A DNA stretch of 64,000 nt from Candidatus Eiseniibacteriota bacterium (GTDB taxonomy: Bacteria; Orphanbacterota; Orphanbacteria; Orphanbacterales; Orphanbacteraceae): positions 62,001-126,000 of the forward strand of contig JAJRWB010000001.1 in NCBI GenBank assembly GCA_024276995.1, written 5' to 3'. Of this stretch, positions 36,923-44,922 are shown one piece after another. Position numbers and translations under genes: made by a program. Position 1 is the stretch's first letter; each line of letters begins with the position of its first letter. The notes beneath the pieces were generated by a model. That model was given only the letters and a program-made list of their open reading frames with translations, was not told where the DNA came from and searched no databases.

Positions 36923-37436
36923 ACGCCCTCGTGATTCGATAGAAGAAGAGAATCCCCGCGCATTCGTGCTGCGCGGGGATCCGATGAAGCGTTCCCCGCG
37001 TGTACCGTGTGCCTGGGAATCCGTGTAACTCGTATCCAAGTCATCTGAGATCAGCCCACGACCCGGCAAATCACGGGTACGGCAGGGAACGATGTCCCGT
37101 CGACCAGTGTTCTGCCCGGAAGGAGCAGCAATGACGATGCCACCCGGCCCGACCGGGACGCCCACCCCCGGCACCGGCACCGATCCCGGTCCGTTCGAAC
37201 GGTGGAACCGGTTGAAAAGAAAGGTGATGTGCATCGTCGCTCCGCCTGAAGATTCTCCCGTTTCCCTCGATCTCCCTGTGGGGCGGTCCGCTGGAAACGG
37301 GGCAAATCGCCCCGCAATCGGAAGGGTGCGGCGGGAGACAGCCCTCCAGATCGTGGTCTCCGCTGCGGTTGCAGGCTGGGGAATCTTTCCCACTGCTCGG
37401 TGGAATTCCTGCAGGCAGCATCTAACCTATTAGCTT
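36923..37436 (-). ncRNA. Long 5' leader (or attenuated small RNA) of the metalloprotease gene
   Basis: This stretch of more than 500 bases has no convincing gene. It lies between a strong minus-strand promoter (37443-37471) and the protease ATG. It holds several GC-rich inverted repeats: CGGGGC/GCCCCG at 37298-37314, and ACCGGGA/TCCCGGT flanking roughly 37150-37190. It ends in an antiterminator/terminator pair. It does not show tmRNA, RNase P or 6S signatures that I can recognise. It may be a riboswitch-like leader or a stand-alone RNA of about 490 nt with occasional readthrough. Confidence 0.5.
36941..37000 (-). promoter_or_regulatory. Transcription attenuator: mutually exclusive antiterminator and terminator hairpins
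   Basis: Minus-strand segments in order: CGCGGGGA (37000-36993), ATCCCCGCGC (36980-36971), GCGCGGGGAT (36961-36952), then the T-rich TCTCTTCTTCT (36951-36941). Segment 2 can pair with segment 1 (8 bp, antiterminator) or with segment 3 (10 bp, terminator). The terminator ends 19 bases before the protease start codon. Confidence 0.7.
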
Positions 37437-37442
37437 ACTTAT

Positions 37443-37471
37443 ATTTTACCGCACAATCCCCTGCCGGTCAA
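37443..37471 (-). promoter_or_regulatory. Strong sigma-70-type promoter for the leader/metalloprotease
   Basis: Minus-strand TTGACC (37466-37471) and TAAAAT (37443-37448) with a 17-base spacer, in an AT-rich patch unusual for this window. It is divergent from the lipoprotein promoter at 37529-37558. Confidence 0.7.
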
Positions 37472-37528
37472 GCTCTTCGCCCGGCGAGAGCGGTTCGAAT
37501 TGCGAACCACGACAGGCATTGTGCAATG

Positions 37529-37558
37529 TTGACACCCCCCCCGGGGAGGGAGTACGGT
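37529..37558 (+). promoter_or_regulatory. Sigma-70-type promoter for the lipoprotein gene
   Basis: TTGACA (37529-37534) and TACGGT (37553-37558) with an 18-base spacer made of a C-run and a G-run. The start codon (TTG, 37582) lies about 17 bases after the expected start point. Confidence 0.6.
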
Positions 37559-37581
37559 CGAGTCTCTTCCGGGAGGGATCG

Positions 37582-38187
37582 TTGAACCGTATCCGCCGCT
37601 CCATCGGTGTTCTCCTTCTTCCGACTCTCGCGTGTGCCCCCGCCGGATTTCTGATCCAGTCGGTCTACCCGTCGAAGGGACACACCGTCGATCCCGCCTA
37701 CCGTTCTCTTCCGCCGCGGGAAGTGGAATCGCTCTTCGTCCGCCCGTTCACCGACAGGCCTCTCCTCGAAACATCCGGCGTGAGCAGCGCGCTCCTCCTC
37801 GACTACGCCTACCTCTCCAGGGTGAACGAGGGGAAGGCGGGAGCCGAGGAGGCGCTCGAAGGGATGGCCGAGCGATACGTGGACGGCGGGATCAGTTTTC
37901 GCGTGGTGATCTGGGGGAAGAGGATGGGCGACGTCGATCTCACCCGGTTCCGTTTTCGTCTTGATCTGGGCAAGGGGCGCGTGCTCGATCCGATCCGTCT
38001 CGAACCGGTGGGGAGTCCCGTGGCGGAGATGCGCCCCAACGACGAGAATCGCATCCCGATCTGGCACTCCTTGGCGGATCTGACGTTTCCGGTGAAACTC
38101 GAGCCGCCCTTGGGAAAGGCGGTTCTTCTCGTGGAGAAAGGGGGCCTCGAATACGATCGTCACACGTGGAGATTCGACTGGCGATGA
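37582..38187 (+). CDS. Predicted lipoprotein of unknown function
   Basis: 201 aa from a TTG at 37582 with GGGAGG 5 bases upstream. The N-terminus is a lipoprotein signal ending LLPTLAC, so Cys18 is the likely lipidation site. The mature part is a compact mixed alpha/beta domain (ESLFVRPFTDRPLLETSG...FRVVIWGKRMGDVDLTRFRFRLDLGKGRVLDPIRLEP...LADLTFPVKLE) that I do not recognise. It may be co-transcribed with nfeD downstream, reading across the antisense tRNA-Ala. Confidence 0.7.
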   Translation: MNRIRRSIGVLLLPTLACAPAGFLIQSVYPSKGHTVDPAYRSLPPREVESLFVRPFTDRPLLETSGVSSALLLDYAYLSRVNEGKAGAEEALEGMAERYVDGGISFRVVIWGKRMGDVDLTRFRFRLDLGKGRVLDPIRLEPVGSPVAEMRPNDENRIPIWHSLADLTFPVKLEPPLGKAVLLVEKGGLEYDRHTWRFDWR

Positions 38188-38197
38188 CAAGGGAAAG

Positions 38198-38270
38198 TGG
38201 AGCTGAGGGGGATCGAACCCCTGACCCCATGACTGCCAGTCATGTGCTCTCCCATCTGAGCTACAGCCCC
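38198..38270 (-). tRNA. tRNA-Ala (GGC anticodon)
   Basis: A 73-nt cloverleaf on the minus strand: acceptor GGGGCTG/CAGCTCC, D arm GCTC...GAGC, anticodon loop CTGGCAG with anticodon GGC, and T arm with GGTTCGATC. The G3:U70 pair, the main alanine identity element, is present. The 3' CCA is not encoded. Confidence 0.96.
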
Positions 38271-38304
38271 ATGATCGCTTCGGCGGTATGTCCGTCGGCC
38301 TCGG

Positions 38305-38333
38305 ATCGTAACCGCTCGCACGGAGGGAGTCAA
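38305..38333 (-). promoter_or_regulatory. Promoter of tRNA-Ala
   Basis: Minus-strand TTGACT (38328-38333) and TACGAT (38305-38310) with a 17-base spacer, about 28 bases before the mature 5' end. The -35 box directly abuts the GTG start codon of the divergent nfeD gene and overlaps its ribosome-binding region. Confidence 0.7.
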
Positions 38334-39680
38334 GTGGTCTCGCGATGCGTGTCCCTTTTCCTTCTCCTCTTCGCCCTTCTTCCCGGGGCGTCGATGGTGG
38401 AGTCCGCCCCGGTCCGGGTGGTGCACATCGTGGTCGACGGGACGATCGATCTCGGCCTCCCCCCTTTCGTGGAGCGGGCGATCCGCACCGCACAGGAGGA
38501 AGGGGCGATTGCCCTCATCTTGGAGGTGAACACCCTCGGCGGCCGGGTCGACGCGGCGAGCCGGATCCGCGACGTTCTTCTCGACTGCCCGCTCACAACG
38601 GTGGCGTTCGTCAACAAGCGCGCCATCTCGGCGGGCGCCCTCATCTCCTTGGCGTGCGACACGATCGTCATGGCGCCCGGCTCGACGATCGGTGCCGCGA
38701 CGCCGGTGACGCTCGGTTCGGGGGGTGGTGAAAAGGCGAGCGAAAAGGTGGTCTCCTACTGGCGGAGCGAAATGCGTGCCACCGCCGAAAAGACGAATCG
38801 GCCTCCCGAGATCGCCGAGGCGATGGTCGACGAGTCGGTGGAGATCCCGGATATCTCGCCCGCGGGAAAACTGCTTACCCTCACGTCGGCCGAGGCGGTG
38901 GAGAACGGAATCGCGGACGCCGAGATCGCCACCCTCGAGGGCGCGCTCGATTTCGCCGGCCTTTCCGGCGCGGACGTGATCCGGCTCGACGTGAACTGGG
39001 CGGAGAATGTCGTCCGGTTCTTCACGAACCCGGTGCTCTCCGGTTTTCTCCTTTCCATCGGCTTCCTCGGGATCATTGTCGAGCTGAGGAGTCCCGGTTT
39101 CGGCTTTCCCGGCATCGCGGGCGTCACGGCGCTCGCTCTTTTCTTCGGCGTCCACTACGTGGTACACCTCGCCGGACAGGGGGAACTGATCGCCTTGATC
39201 GCGGGACTTCTCCTCCTTGCACTCGAATTCTTCGTCATCCCCGGTTTCGGTATCGCCGGAATCGCGGGGATCGCGCTCGTGCTCGGCACGGTCTTCTTTT
39301 CGATGATCGGGTCGCTTCCCGGGGGAGCGGACATTTCGAGGGCCCTCGTCTCTTTCGCCGTCTCCCTCGTCCTCACCGTGGGAGGTACGATCCTCCTTTT
39401 TCGCTACATGCCGAAGAGTCGCTCCCTCTCCCGGTTGATTCTCGCGGCGCGCCAGGAGCGAGCCGACGGGTTCGAAGTGACCGCCGCCGCGGACCGCGAT
39501 CTCCTCGGCGCCGTCGGCACGGCTCGTTCCAAGCTGCGCCCGGCGGGGGTCGCCGACATCGGCGGCCGGAGGGTGGATGTGGTGACCGAAGGCGATTTCA
39601 TCGACGCCGGCAGAGCGGTGGAAGTGGTCGCGGTGGACGGAAACCGAGTCGTCGTCCGGGAGGCGTGCCGTGACGGGTGA
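38334..39680 (+). CDS. NfeD-type membrane-bound serine protease (ClpP-class, long form)
   Basis: 448 aa from the GTG at 38334, with GGAGG 8 bases upstream. A signal peptide is followed by a ClpP/SppA-like Ser-Lys protease domain (VVHIVVDGTIDLGLPPFVERAI, LEVNTLGGRVDAA, catalytic Ser in KRAISAGALISLACD), then four or more membrane segments and a C-terminal NfeD OB-fold domain (GAVGTARSKLRPAGVADIGGRRVDVVTEG). Long NfeD proteins pair with a flotillin or stomatin partner; floA lies two genes downstream. They are probably involved in membrane protein quality control. Confidence 0.9.
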   Translation: MVSRCVSLFLLLFALLPGASMVESAPVRVVHIVVDGTIDLGLPPFVERAIRTAQEEGAIALILEVNTLGGRVDAASRIRDVLLDCPLTTVAFVNKRAISAGALISLACDTIVMAPGSTIGAATPVTLGSGGGEKASEKVVSYWRSEMRATAEKTNRPPEIAEAMVDESVEIPDISPAGKLLTLTSAEAVENGIADAEIATLEGALDFAGLSGADVIRLDVNWAENVVRFFTNPVLSGFLLSIGFLGIIVELRSPGFGFPGIAGVTALALFFGVHYVVHLAGQGELIALIAGLLLLALEFFVIPGFGIAGIAGIALVLGTVFFSMIGSLPGGADISRALVSFAVSLVLTVGGTILLFRYMPKSRSLSRLILAARQERADGFEVTAAADRDLLGAVGTARSKLRPAGVADIGGRRVDVVTEGDFIDAGRAVEVVAVDGNRVVVREACRDG

Positions 39681-40164
39681 CCCCCTCCTCGTCCTCTTCC
39701 TCCTTCTCGTCGGGTTGATCCTCATCGCGGTGGAACTCGTTTTCATCCCCGGTGTGGGGTTCTTGGGTGTGGCCGGTCTCGGTGTTCTCGGTGCCGGGTT
39801 CATGATCTCGTGGGTGAAGCTCGGCACAGCCCATACGATCCAGCTCTTTTTCGTCGCGGCGGCAATCGGTGCGTTTCTCGCGTGGAGGGCGGCGAAGGGG
39901 GGTGCGTGGAACCGCCTGGTGAACCGGAACTCCGAGCGGGGAAACACTTCCCAGCAGCCCGGCCTGGAACGATTGATCGGTAGAAAAGGAACGGTGTGCT
40001 CGAAGTTGAGACCGGCGGGGCTGGCGAGGATCGACGGCAGACGGACCGACGTGATCGCCGAGGGAGGGTTCATCGAAGAAGGTGAAGAGATTGAAGTGAT
40101 CCGCGTGGATGCCAATCGTGTCGTTGTGAAAAGACTCGATCCGGAAGGCGCCGACGGCGGGTAG
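39670..40164 (+). CDS. NfeD family protein (short form)
   Basis: 164 aa from a GTG at 39670 overlapping the long nfeD gene by 11 bases. Two or three membrane helices ([23 protein letters not shown]) are followed by an NfeD OB-fold domain ([46 protein letters not shown]) closely similar to that of its neighbour. The tandem long/short arrangement before floA is common. It probably acts with FloA in membrane microdomains. Confidence 0.88.
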   Translation: MTGDPLLVLFLLLVGLILIAVELVFIPGVGFLGVAGLGVLGAGFMISWVKLGTAHTIQLFFVAAAIGAFLAWRAAKGGAWNRLVNRNSERGNTSQQPGLERLIGRKGTVCSKLRPAGLARIDGRRTDVIAEGGFIEEGEEIEVIRVDANRVVVKRLDPEGADGG

Positions 40165-40205
40165 TCGTTTCCTGTAGACAGGGTGTACGCAGCCAGGAGT
40201 TTGCC

Positions 40206-41201
40206 ATGGACAGCCAGACGTTATCGATGATCGTGATTGTCGGCGGCATCGTATTTCTCTCGATGTTCTTCTATTTTGTTCCGATCGGCCTTTGGGTGAC
40301 GGCATACTTCGCCGGCGTGAAAGTCCGGATCTTCGGCGACCTCGTCGGCATGAGACTGAGAAAGGTGCCGCCCGGACGGATCGTGAACCCGCTGATCAGC
40401 GCGACGAAGGCGGGACTCGATCTTCCCATCGAGAAGCTCGAAGCCCACTATCTCGCCGGGGGGAACGTGAACGCCGTGGTGATCGCCCTCATTTCGGCGG
40501 ACAAGGCGAACATCCCCCTCTCCTTCGAGCGTGCCACGGCGATCGACCTCGCCGGGCGGGACGTTCTCGAGGCGGTGAAGATGAGCGTCATACCGAAGGT
40601 GATCGAAACGCCCCTCGTGGCGGCGGTCGCCATGGACGGGATCCAGGTGAAGGCGATCTCCCGGGTCACCGTGCGGGCGAACATCGAGCGGCTCGTCGGC
40701 GGTGCGGGGGAAGAGACGGTGATCGCGCGCGTCGGGGAAGGGATCGTCACGAGTATCGGATCGTCGAAGACGCACAAGGAGGTGCTCGAGAACCCGGACC
40801 GGATCTCGAAGCTCGTTCTTGCCAAGGGGCTCGACGCGGGAACGGCGTTTGAAATCCTGTCTATCGACATCGCGGACGTCGATGTGGGAGAGAATATCGG
40901 CGCCAAGCTGCAGACCGACCAGGCGGAGGCGGACAAGAAGATCGCCCAGGCAAAGGCGGAGGAACGTCGCGCCATGGCGGTGGCCGTCGAGCAGGAGATG
41001 AAGGCACGCACCCAGGAGATGCGGGCGAAGGTAGTGGAGGCGGAGGCGCAGATCCCGATCGCCATGGCGGAGGCTTTCCGAAGCGGCCATCTCGGGGTGA
41101 TGGACTACTACCAGATCCGGAACGTGCAGGCCGACACGGCGATGCGTGATTCGATCGGGAAGGACGACTCGAGAGAGCGCGGACCGGAAGGGGTGGAGTA
41201 G
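40206..41201 (+). CDS. floA: Flotillin-like protein FloA
   Basis: 331 aa, the family length. An N-terminal membrane hairpin ([23 protein letters not shown]) is followed by the conserved FloA/UPF0365 core ([74 protein letters not shown]) and an Ala/Glu-rich helical segment near the C-terminus ([27 protein letters not shown]). It scaffolds ordered membrane domains. It lies 41 bases after the second nfeD. Confidence 0.95.
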   Translation: MDSQTLSMIVIVGGIVFLSMFFYFVPIGLWVTAYFAGVKVRIFGDLVGMRLRKVPPGRIVNPLISATKAGLDLPIEKLEAHYLAGGNVNAVVIALISADKANIPLSFERATAIDLAGRDVLEAVKMSVIPKVIETPLVAAVAMDGIQVKAISRVTVRANIERLVGGAGEETVIARVGEGIVTSIGSSKTHKEVLENPDRISKLVLAKGLDAGTAFEILSIDIADVDVGENIGAKLQTDQAEADKKIAQAKAEERRAMAVAVEQEMKARTQEMRAKVVEAEAQIPIAMAEAFRSGHLGVMDYYQIRNVQADTAMRDSIGKDDSRERGPEGVE

Positions 41202-41740
41202 TGGACGATTTCCGCGGGCTCTTCCAACTCGTTTTCTATTTTCTCATCTACTGGTTCCTCTTCCGGAGGCGGAAGAAGAAGAGTGCCCCTCCCGGGGGTG
41301 TCCCCGGAAGGAAGAAGGAGGTTCTTCCTGTCGCCCCCCTTCCCCCCGTCGGGCCCGGCGATCGGGGACAGGGCGGCCGATCGCCGGCCGACGTCCCCCC
41401 GTCGACGTGGGAACAGTTGAGGAAGATGGTGGAGAACATCGGGGATGCGCCGGGAGGAAGCCGTCCGGACGAGGGGGGTGGAGCAGTAACGGAAGCGGAC
41501 CGTGCCCGGCCGGCGGAGGCGGAAACAGCCGTGCGCGCCGGTGCAGAGGCCGCCGCCGCGCCCGTGACGTCCCTTCCCTCGCCGGGGAAGAAGCTCGTCT
41601 CCGGCGCGAGGGGGCCGCGATGGACGCGTTTTCCCGAGCTTGAGAGCGCTGCTTCCCTCCGCAGGGCGTTCGTTGTCGCCGAGATGATCGGGCCCCCCGT
41701 CTCTCTTCGCAGGCGCCGGGGGATCCGCCGGCTCGTCTGA
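41201..41740 (+). CDS. Small membrane-anchored hypothetical protein
   Basis: 179 aa from a GTG at 41201 that shares one base with the floA stop. One N-terminal membrane helix (LFQLVFYFLIYWFLF) is followed by RRRKKK and a low-complexity Pro/Gly/Ala-rich region. The last 40 residues (WTRFPELESAASLRRAFVVAEMIGPPVSLRR) are more ordered and resemble the short motif at the end of many small proteins of this kind (LRxAfvlsEIlgpP). No function can be assigned; translational coupling suggests a role with FloA. Confidence 0.7.
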   Translation: MDDFRGLFQLVFYFLIYWFLFRRRKKKSAPPGGVPGRKKEVLPVAPLPPVGPGDRGQGGRSPADVPPSTWEQLRKMVENIGDAPGGSRPDEGGGAVTEADRARPAEAETAVRAGAEAAAAPVTSLPSPGKKLVSGARGPRWTRFPELESAASLRRAFVVAEMIGPPVSLRRRRGIRRLV

Positions 41741-41784
41741 CGACCTGCACGCTCGAGTGGCGGGCGACCAAGACACCGCGCCGA

Positions 41785-41814
41785 TTGACTTCACACCGCT
41801 CGAGCCGGTACGAT
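41785..41814 (+). promoter_or_regulatory. Promoter of tRNA-Leu
   Basis: TTGACT (41785-41790) and TACGAT (41809-41814) with an 18-base spacer, about 20 bases before the mature tRNA. It has the same boxes as the tRNA-Ala promoter, with a spacer one base longer. Confidence 0.65.
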
Positions 41815-41833
41815 CGGCTCCGTTCGCCAAGGA

Positions 41834-41920
41834 GCCGGAGTGGTGAAACTGGTAGACGCAGGGGACTCAAAATCCCCCGATCCTCGGATCGTGTGGGTTC
41901 GATTCCCACCTCCGGCACCA
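41834..41920 (+). tRNA. tRNA-Leu (CAA anticodon)
   Basis: 87 nt including the encoded CCA. Acceptor GCCGGAG/CTCCGGC, anticodon stem GGGGA/TCCCC with loop CTCAAAA giving anticodon CAA, a long class II variable arm (CGATCCTCGGATCG), T arm GTGGG/CCCAC with TTCGATT, and A73. The long variable arm and A73 fit leucine. Confidence 0.96.
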
Positions 41921-41990
41921 CGCTTCGCCGCGCCCTTCGTCTTGCAGGGCCGCGGACGAAATCTTCCGGTCGCCGCTTCCTTGCTGCTAC

Positions 41991-43418
41991 CTACCCGACG
42001 GCGGCGCTTTTGACCGCCTCCATTCCCTTGTGCAGCGCCTTTTCGTTCAGCGGAAGGAGGTCCTTCTTCCGGATATGGATGGCGATCGACTTCATCACCG
42101 CGTCGCGCCCCATCGACCGGTTGATCGCCATATACGCACCGAGCATCACCACGTTCGCCACGCGGGTATTGCCGAGGTCGGCGGCGATCTGTGTCGCCGG
42201 GATGGCGAATTCACTCACGGCGGCGGGAGCGGACACATCCTGGATGAGCGACGAATCGTAGAGGATCGCGCCCCCATCGGTGACGTCACCGGCGAACTTC
42301 TCGAAGGAAGGCCTATTCATCGCCACGAGAACATTCGGTCTCGAAACGAGGGGCGTGCCGATCCGCCCGGAGGAGAGAACGACCTGGCAGTTCGCCGTGC
42401 CGCCGCGCATCTCGGGACCGTACGATGGAAGCCAGGTGACCTGCCTTCCGGAGATCATCCCCGCCTCGGCGATGATCTCCCCGAGGAGAAGGATTCCCTG
42501 TCCGCCGAAGCCGGCGATCTTGAGCGCCTCGTGCACTTCCTCCCCTTCGCCGGATCGGTCCGGAGAGACATCGCCCGTGTCGTCGTCCAGGCCGAGCACG
42601 GCGGCCACATCCTCGATCGGGTATTCCTCCTCCGCCGGCCTCTCCTCCTTAGTCTTGTCTCTGTAGACACCGAGGGGGAAGTATTCGAGCATGTTCTCTT
42701 CGATCCACCGGCGCGCCTCGGGGGGCGGCAGCTTCCACCCGGTGGGACAGGCGGAGAGGATTTCCACCAGGGAGAAACCGAGCCCGTCCTTCTGGATCTG
42801 AAGCGCCTTCTTGATCGCCCTTCGCGTCTTGCCGATCGTCTTCGGGTCGATGATCGCCGTCCGCTCGAGATAGACGGGAGTGTCGAGGGCGGCGAGGAGT
42901 TCGCATACCCGGATCGGTGGGCCTTCGTTCCGGACACTGCGGCCTCTCGGTGTCGTGGAGGTGTGCTGGCCCGGGAGGGTGGTGGGCGCCATCTGTCCTC
43001 CCGTCATGCCGTAGATCGCGTTGTTTACGAAGATCACGGTGATATTCTCGCCCCGGTTCGCCGCCTGGATGATGTTGTTCCCCCCGATCGCCGCGAGATC
43101 GCCGTCTCCCTGGTAGCTGATCACGAGCGAATGGGGCTGCGCGCGCTTCGCCCCGGTGGCCACCGCCGGCGCCCTGCCGTGGGCCGCCTGGATGTTGCCG
43201 ACATCGAAGTAATAGTAGGCGAACACGCTGCATCCCACCGGGCTGATCAGGATTGTATTCTCCCGGACGCCGAGTTCGTCGAGTGTCTCGCCGATGATCT
43301 TGTGGAGATTCCCATGACCGCAGCCGGGACAGTAATGGGTGCTCTGCTGGTCGGTGCCCGGTTTGTGGGTGAACACGTCGGGCATGGAGATCGGTTTTTC
43401 CCTTACCTTGTATTTCAT
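41991..43418 (-). CDS. 2-oxoacid:ferredoxin oxidoreductase, fused beta and gamma subunits
   Basis: 475 aa from the ATG at 43418 (GGAGG site). Residues up to about 285 are the TPP-binding beta subunit: [13 protein letters not shown], then the TPP motif [32 protein letters not shown]. After an acidic linker ([17 protein letters not shown]) comes the gamma subunit: [38 protein letters not shown]. The two are usually separate genes, so this is a fusion. With the alpha and delta subunits it would oxidise 2-oxoacids to acyl-CoA with reduction of ferredoxin. Branched-chain ketoacids or 2-oxoglutarate are the likely substrates. Confidence 0.9.
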   Translation of the reverse strand: MKYKVREKPISMPDVFTHKPGTDQQSTHYCPGCGHGNLHKIIGETLDELGVRENTILISPVGCSVFAYYYFDVGNIQAAHGRAPAVATGAKRAQPHSLVISYQGDGDLAAIGGNNIIQAANRGENITVIFVNNAIYGMTGGQMAPTTLPGQHTSTTPRGRSVRNEGPPIRVCELLAALDTPVYLERTAIIDPKTIGKTRRAIKKALQIQKDGLGFSLVEILSACPTGWKLPPPEARRWIEENMLEYFPLGVYRDKTKEERPAEEEYPIEDVAAVLGLDDDTGDVSPDRSGEGEEVHEALKIAGFGGQGILLLGEIIAEAGMISGRQVTWLPSYGPEMRGGTANCQVVLSSGRIGTPLVSRPNVLVAMNRPSFEKFAGDVTDGGAILYDSSLIQDVSAPAAVSEFAIPATQIAADLGNTRVANVVMLGAYMAINRSMGRDAVMKSIAIHIRKKDLLPLNEKALHKGMEAVKSAAVG

Positions 43419-44476
43419 GAAAGAACCTCCTCTTTGCCGTCGAGGATCGCCCTGTGGATCTCCTCCGTCGACGGCACGACTCCGCCGCTGCGGGAGTAGA
43501 AGTTCACCGGTTTCTCCTCCGCCACCGCGAGCCGGACATCTTCGATCAGCTGGCCGTGAGAAAGTTCGCACACGAAGAAAGAATCGACCTGGTGAATGTA
43601 CTTGCGGATCGCATCGGTGGGGAACGGCCACAAGGAGATCGGCCGCAGGAGCCCGTAGCGCTTCCCCGCGCGCCGCGCTTCGTCCACCACGGATATCAAA
43701 AGCCGGGAGACCACTCCGTAACCGATGAGCAGGACGTTGGCGTCCTCGGTACGGTACTCCTCGAAGCGGATCTCCGTCTCGCTGATACGGCGGTATTTCT
43801 CGCGGAGCACCGTGTTGTGCGCCTCGAGGTCCTCGGGGGCGAGGAAGATCGAGCAGATCAGGTTGTCCGTCGTATCGCCCGTGCCGTCCACCGCCCATCC
43901 CTTCTTGTCCACCGGCTCGATCTCCACCGGCTTGAGGTCGACGGGCTCCATCATCTGGCCGATGAAGCCGTCGGTGAGAATCACCGCGGGGTTCCGGTAG
44001 CGGTCGGCAAGCTCGAAGGCGAGGATGGTGAAATCGCACATCTCCTGGGCGCAGTTCGGCGCGAGCACGATGTTCCGGTAATTTCCGTGGCCCCCGCCCT
44101 TGGTCATCTGAAAGTAGTCCGATTGTTCGGGACCGATATTGCCGAGGCCGGGCCCGCCGCGCATCACGTCGACCACCACGATGGGCAGCTGGGAACCGGC
44201 GGCGTACGAGATCCCCTCCTGCTTCAGGCTGATCCCGGGGGAGGAGGACGCCGTCATGGCGCGCACGCCGGTGGAGGCGGCGCCGTACACCATGTTGATC
44301 GCCGCCACCTCACTCTCCGCCTGGAGGAACGACCTGCCGAGGCGGGGAAAGAGGTTTGCCGCCGTTTCGGTGATCTCGCTCGCCGGCGTGATCGGGTAGC
44401 CGTAGAACGAGCGGCAGTCGGCGAGCACGGCGCCCATCACCACCGCCACGTTTCCCTTCATCAATTTACGTGCCAT
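43415..44476 (-). CDS. 2-oxoacid:ferredoxin oxidoreductase, alpha subunit
   Basis: 353 aa. The alpha-subunit pyrimidine-domain signature is [16 protein letters not shown]. Other blocks are [51 protein letters not shown] and the C-terminal domain with [10 protein letters not shown]. It resembles VorB/KorA (vor = 2-oxoisovalerate, kor = 2-oxoglutarate). It overlaps the fused beta-gamma gene (ATGA) and follows the ferredoxin-like subunit by 3 bases. Confidence 0.92.
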   Translation of the reverse strand: MARKLMKGNVAVVMGAVLADCRSFYGYPITPASEITETAANLFPRLGRSFLQAESEVAAINMVYGAASTGVRAMTASSSPGISLKQEGISYAAGSQLPIVVVDVMRGGPGLGNIGPEQSDYFQMTKGGGHGNYRNIVLAPNCAQEMCDFTILAFELADRYRNPAVILTDGFIGQMMEPVDLKPVEIEPVDKKGWAVDGTGDTTDNLICSIFLAPEDLEAHNTVLREKYRRISETEIRFEEYRTEDANVLLIGYGVVSRLLISVVDEARRAGKRYGLLRPISLWPFPTDAIRKYIHQVDSFFVCELSHGQLIEDVRLAVAEEKPVNFYSRSGGVVPSTEEIHRAILDGKEEVLS

Positions 44477-44479
44477 CGT

Positions 44480-44719
44480 TTAAGCCCTCTTCCTTTCCAC
44501 CACGGTCTTGAACACCTTGATTCCCCGCGGTTCGGGACAGGAATAGAAGCAGATCCCGCAACCGGTACACTTCTCGTTCCTCGGGAGCGCGGGGCGGAAT
44601 CCCTTCCGGTTCAGGTAGGGCGCGACCTCGATATCGTTCTGCGGACAGTCCTCCACGCACAAGAGGCATCCCTTGCAGAAATCCTCCATGATCTCGATCC
44701 AGCCTCTCGGACCTTTCAT
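44480..44719 (-). CDS. 2-oxoacid:ferredoxin oxidoreductase, delta (ferredoxin-like) subunit
   Basis: 79 aa from the ATG at 44719, preferred over the GTG at 44725 because AGGAGG then lies at proper spacing. Two 4Fe-4S motifs are visible: CKGCLLCVEDCP and CTGCGICFYSCPEP. It would pass electrons from the TPP site to external ferredoxin. It is the first gene of the delta-alpha-betagamma operon, with a sigma-54-like site about 37 bases before the start. Confidence 0.92.
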   Translation of the reverse strand: MKGPRGWIEIMEDFCKGCLLCVEDCPQNDIEVAPYLNRKGFRPALPRNEKCTGCGICFYSCPEPRGIKVFKTVVERKRA

Positions 44720-44754
44720 CCTCACACCTCCTTCGATTCCACAACCTTGGTAAA

Positions 44755-44770
44755 GGCATGGATCATGCCA
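44755..44770 (-). promoter_or_regulatory. Sigma-54-like -24/-12 promoter of the oxidoreductase operon
   Basis: The minus strand reads TGGCATGATCCATGCC. The GG (-24) and GC (-12) doublets are separated by exactly 10 bases, as sigma-54 requires; the -12 box is ATGC instead of TTGC. Transcription would start near 44744. The site is also a near-perfect inverted repeat (GGCAT/ATGCC), so a dimeric repressor site is an alternative. Confidence 0.5.
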
Positions 44771-44922
44771 GTTCCTGTGCAGGTCGCCGAATCGCTATCT
44801 ATTGAAATAACAATCTGTTGGGCGATTCCTCGCCGGGCCGGGGCGAAGCGGACCCTGACACGCTGACCCGGCCGGCGCCTGAGAACCGGGACATTGTGAC
44901 AATCGACTTCCCCCGTGCCCGT

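Noticed and set aside
36923-37393. Upstream in-frame extension of the metalloprotease gene, including a possible start near 37234 (MHITFLFNRFHRS)
   Set aside because: Using it would bury the signal peptide, and it would be translated straight through the attenuator. The extension is Gly/Pro/Val-rich with no domain. A short leader peptide cannot be ruled out.
37092-37433. Plus-strand proline-rich open frame
   Set aside because: No ribosome-binding site, low complexity, and opposite to the structured leader.
36923-37436. The leader as tmRNA, RNase P RNA or 6S RNA
   Set aside because: No tRNA-like end, no GAGGAAAGTCC-type RNase P core and no long 6S-like single hairpin with a central bubble could be seen.
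41921-41990. Terminator between tRNA-Leu and the converging oxidoreductase operon
   Set aside because: Only weak pairing and no T-run in either direction.
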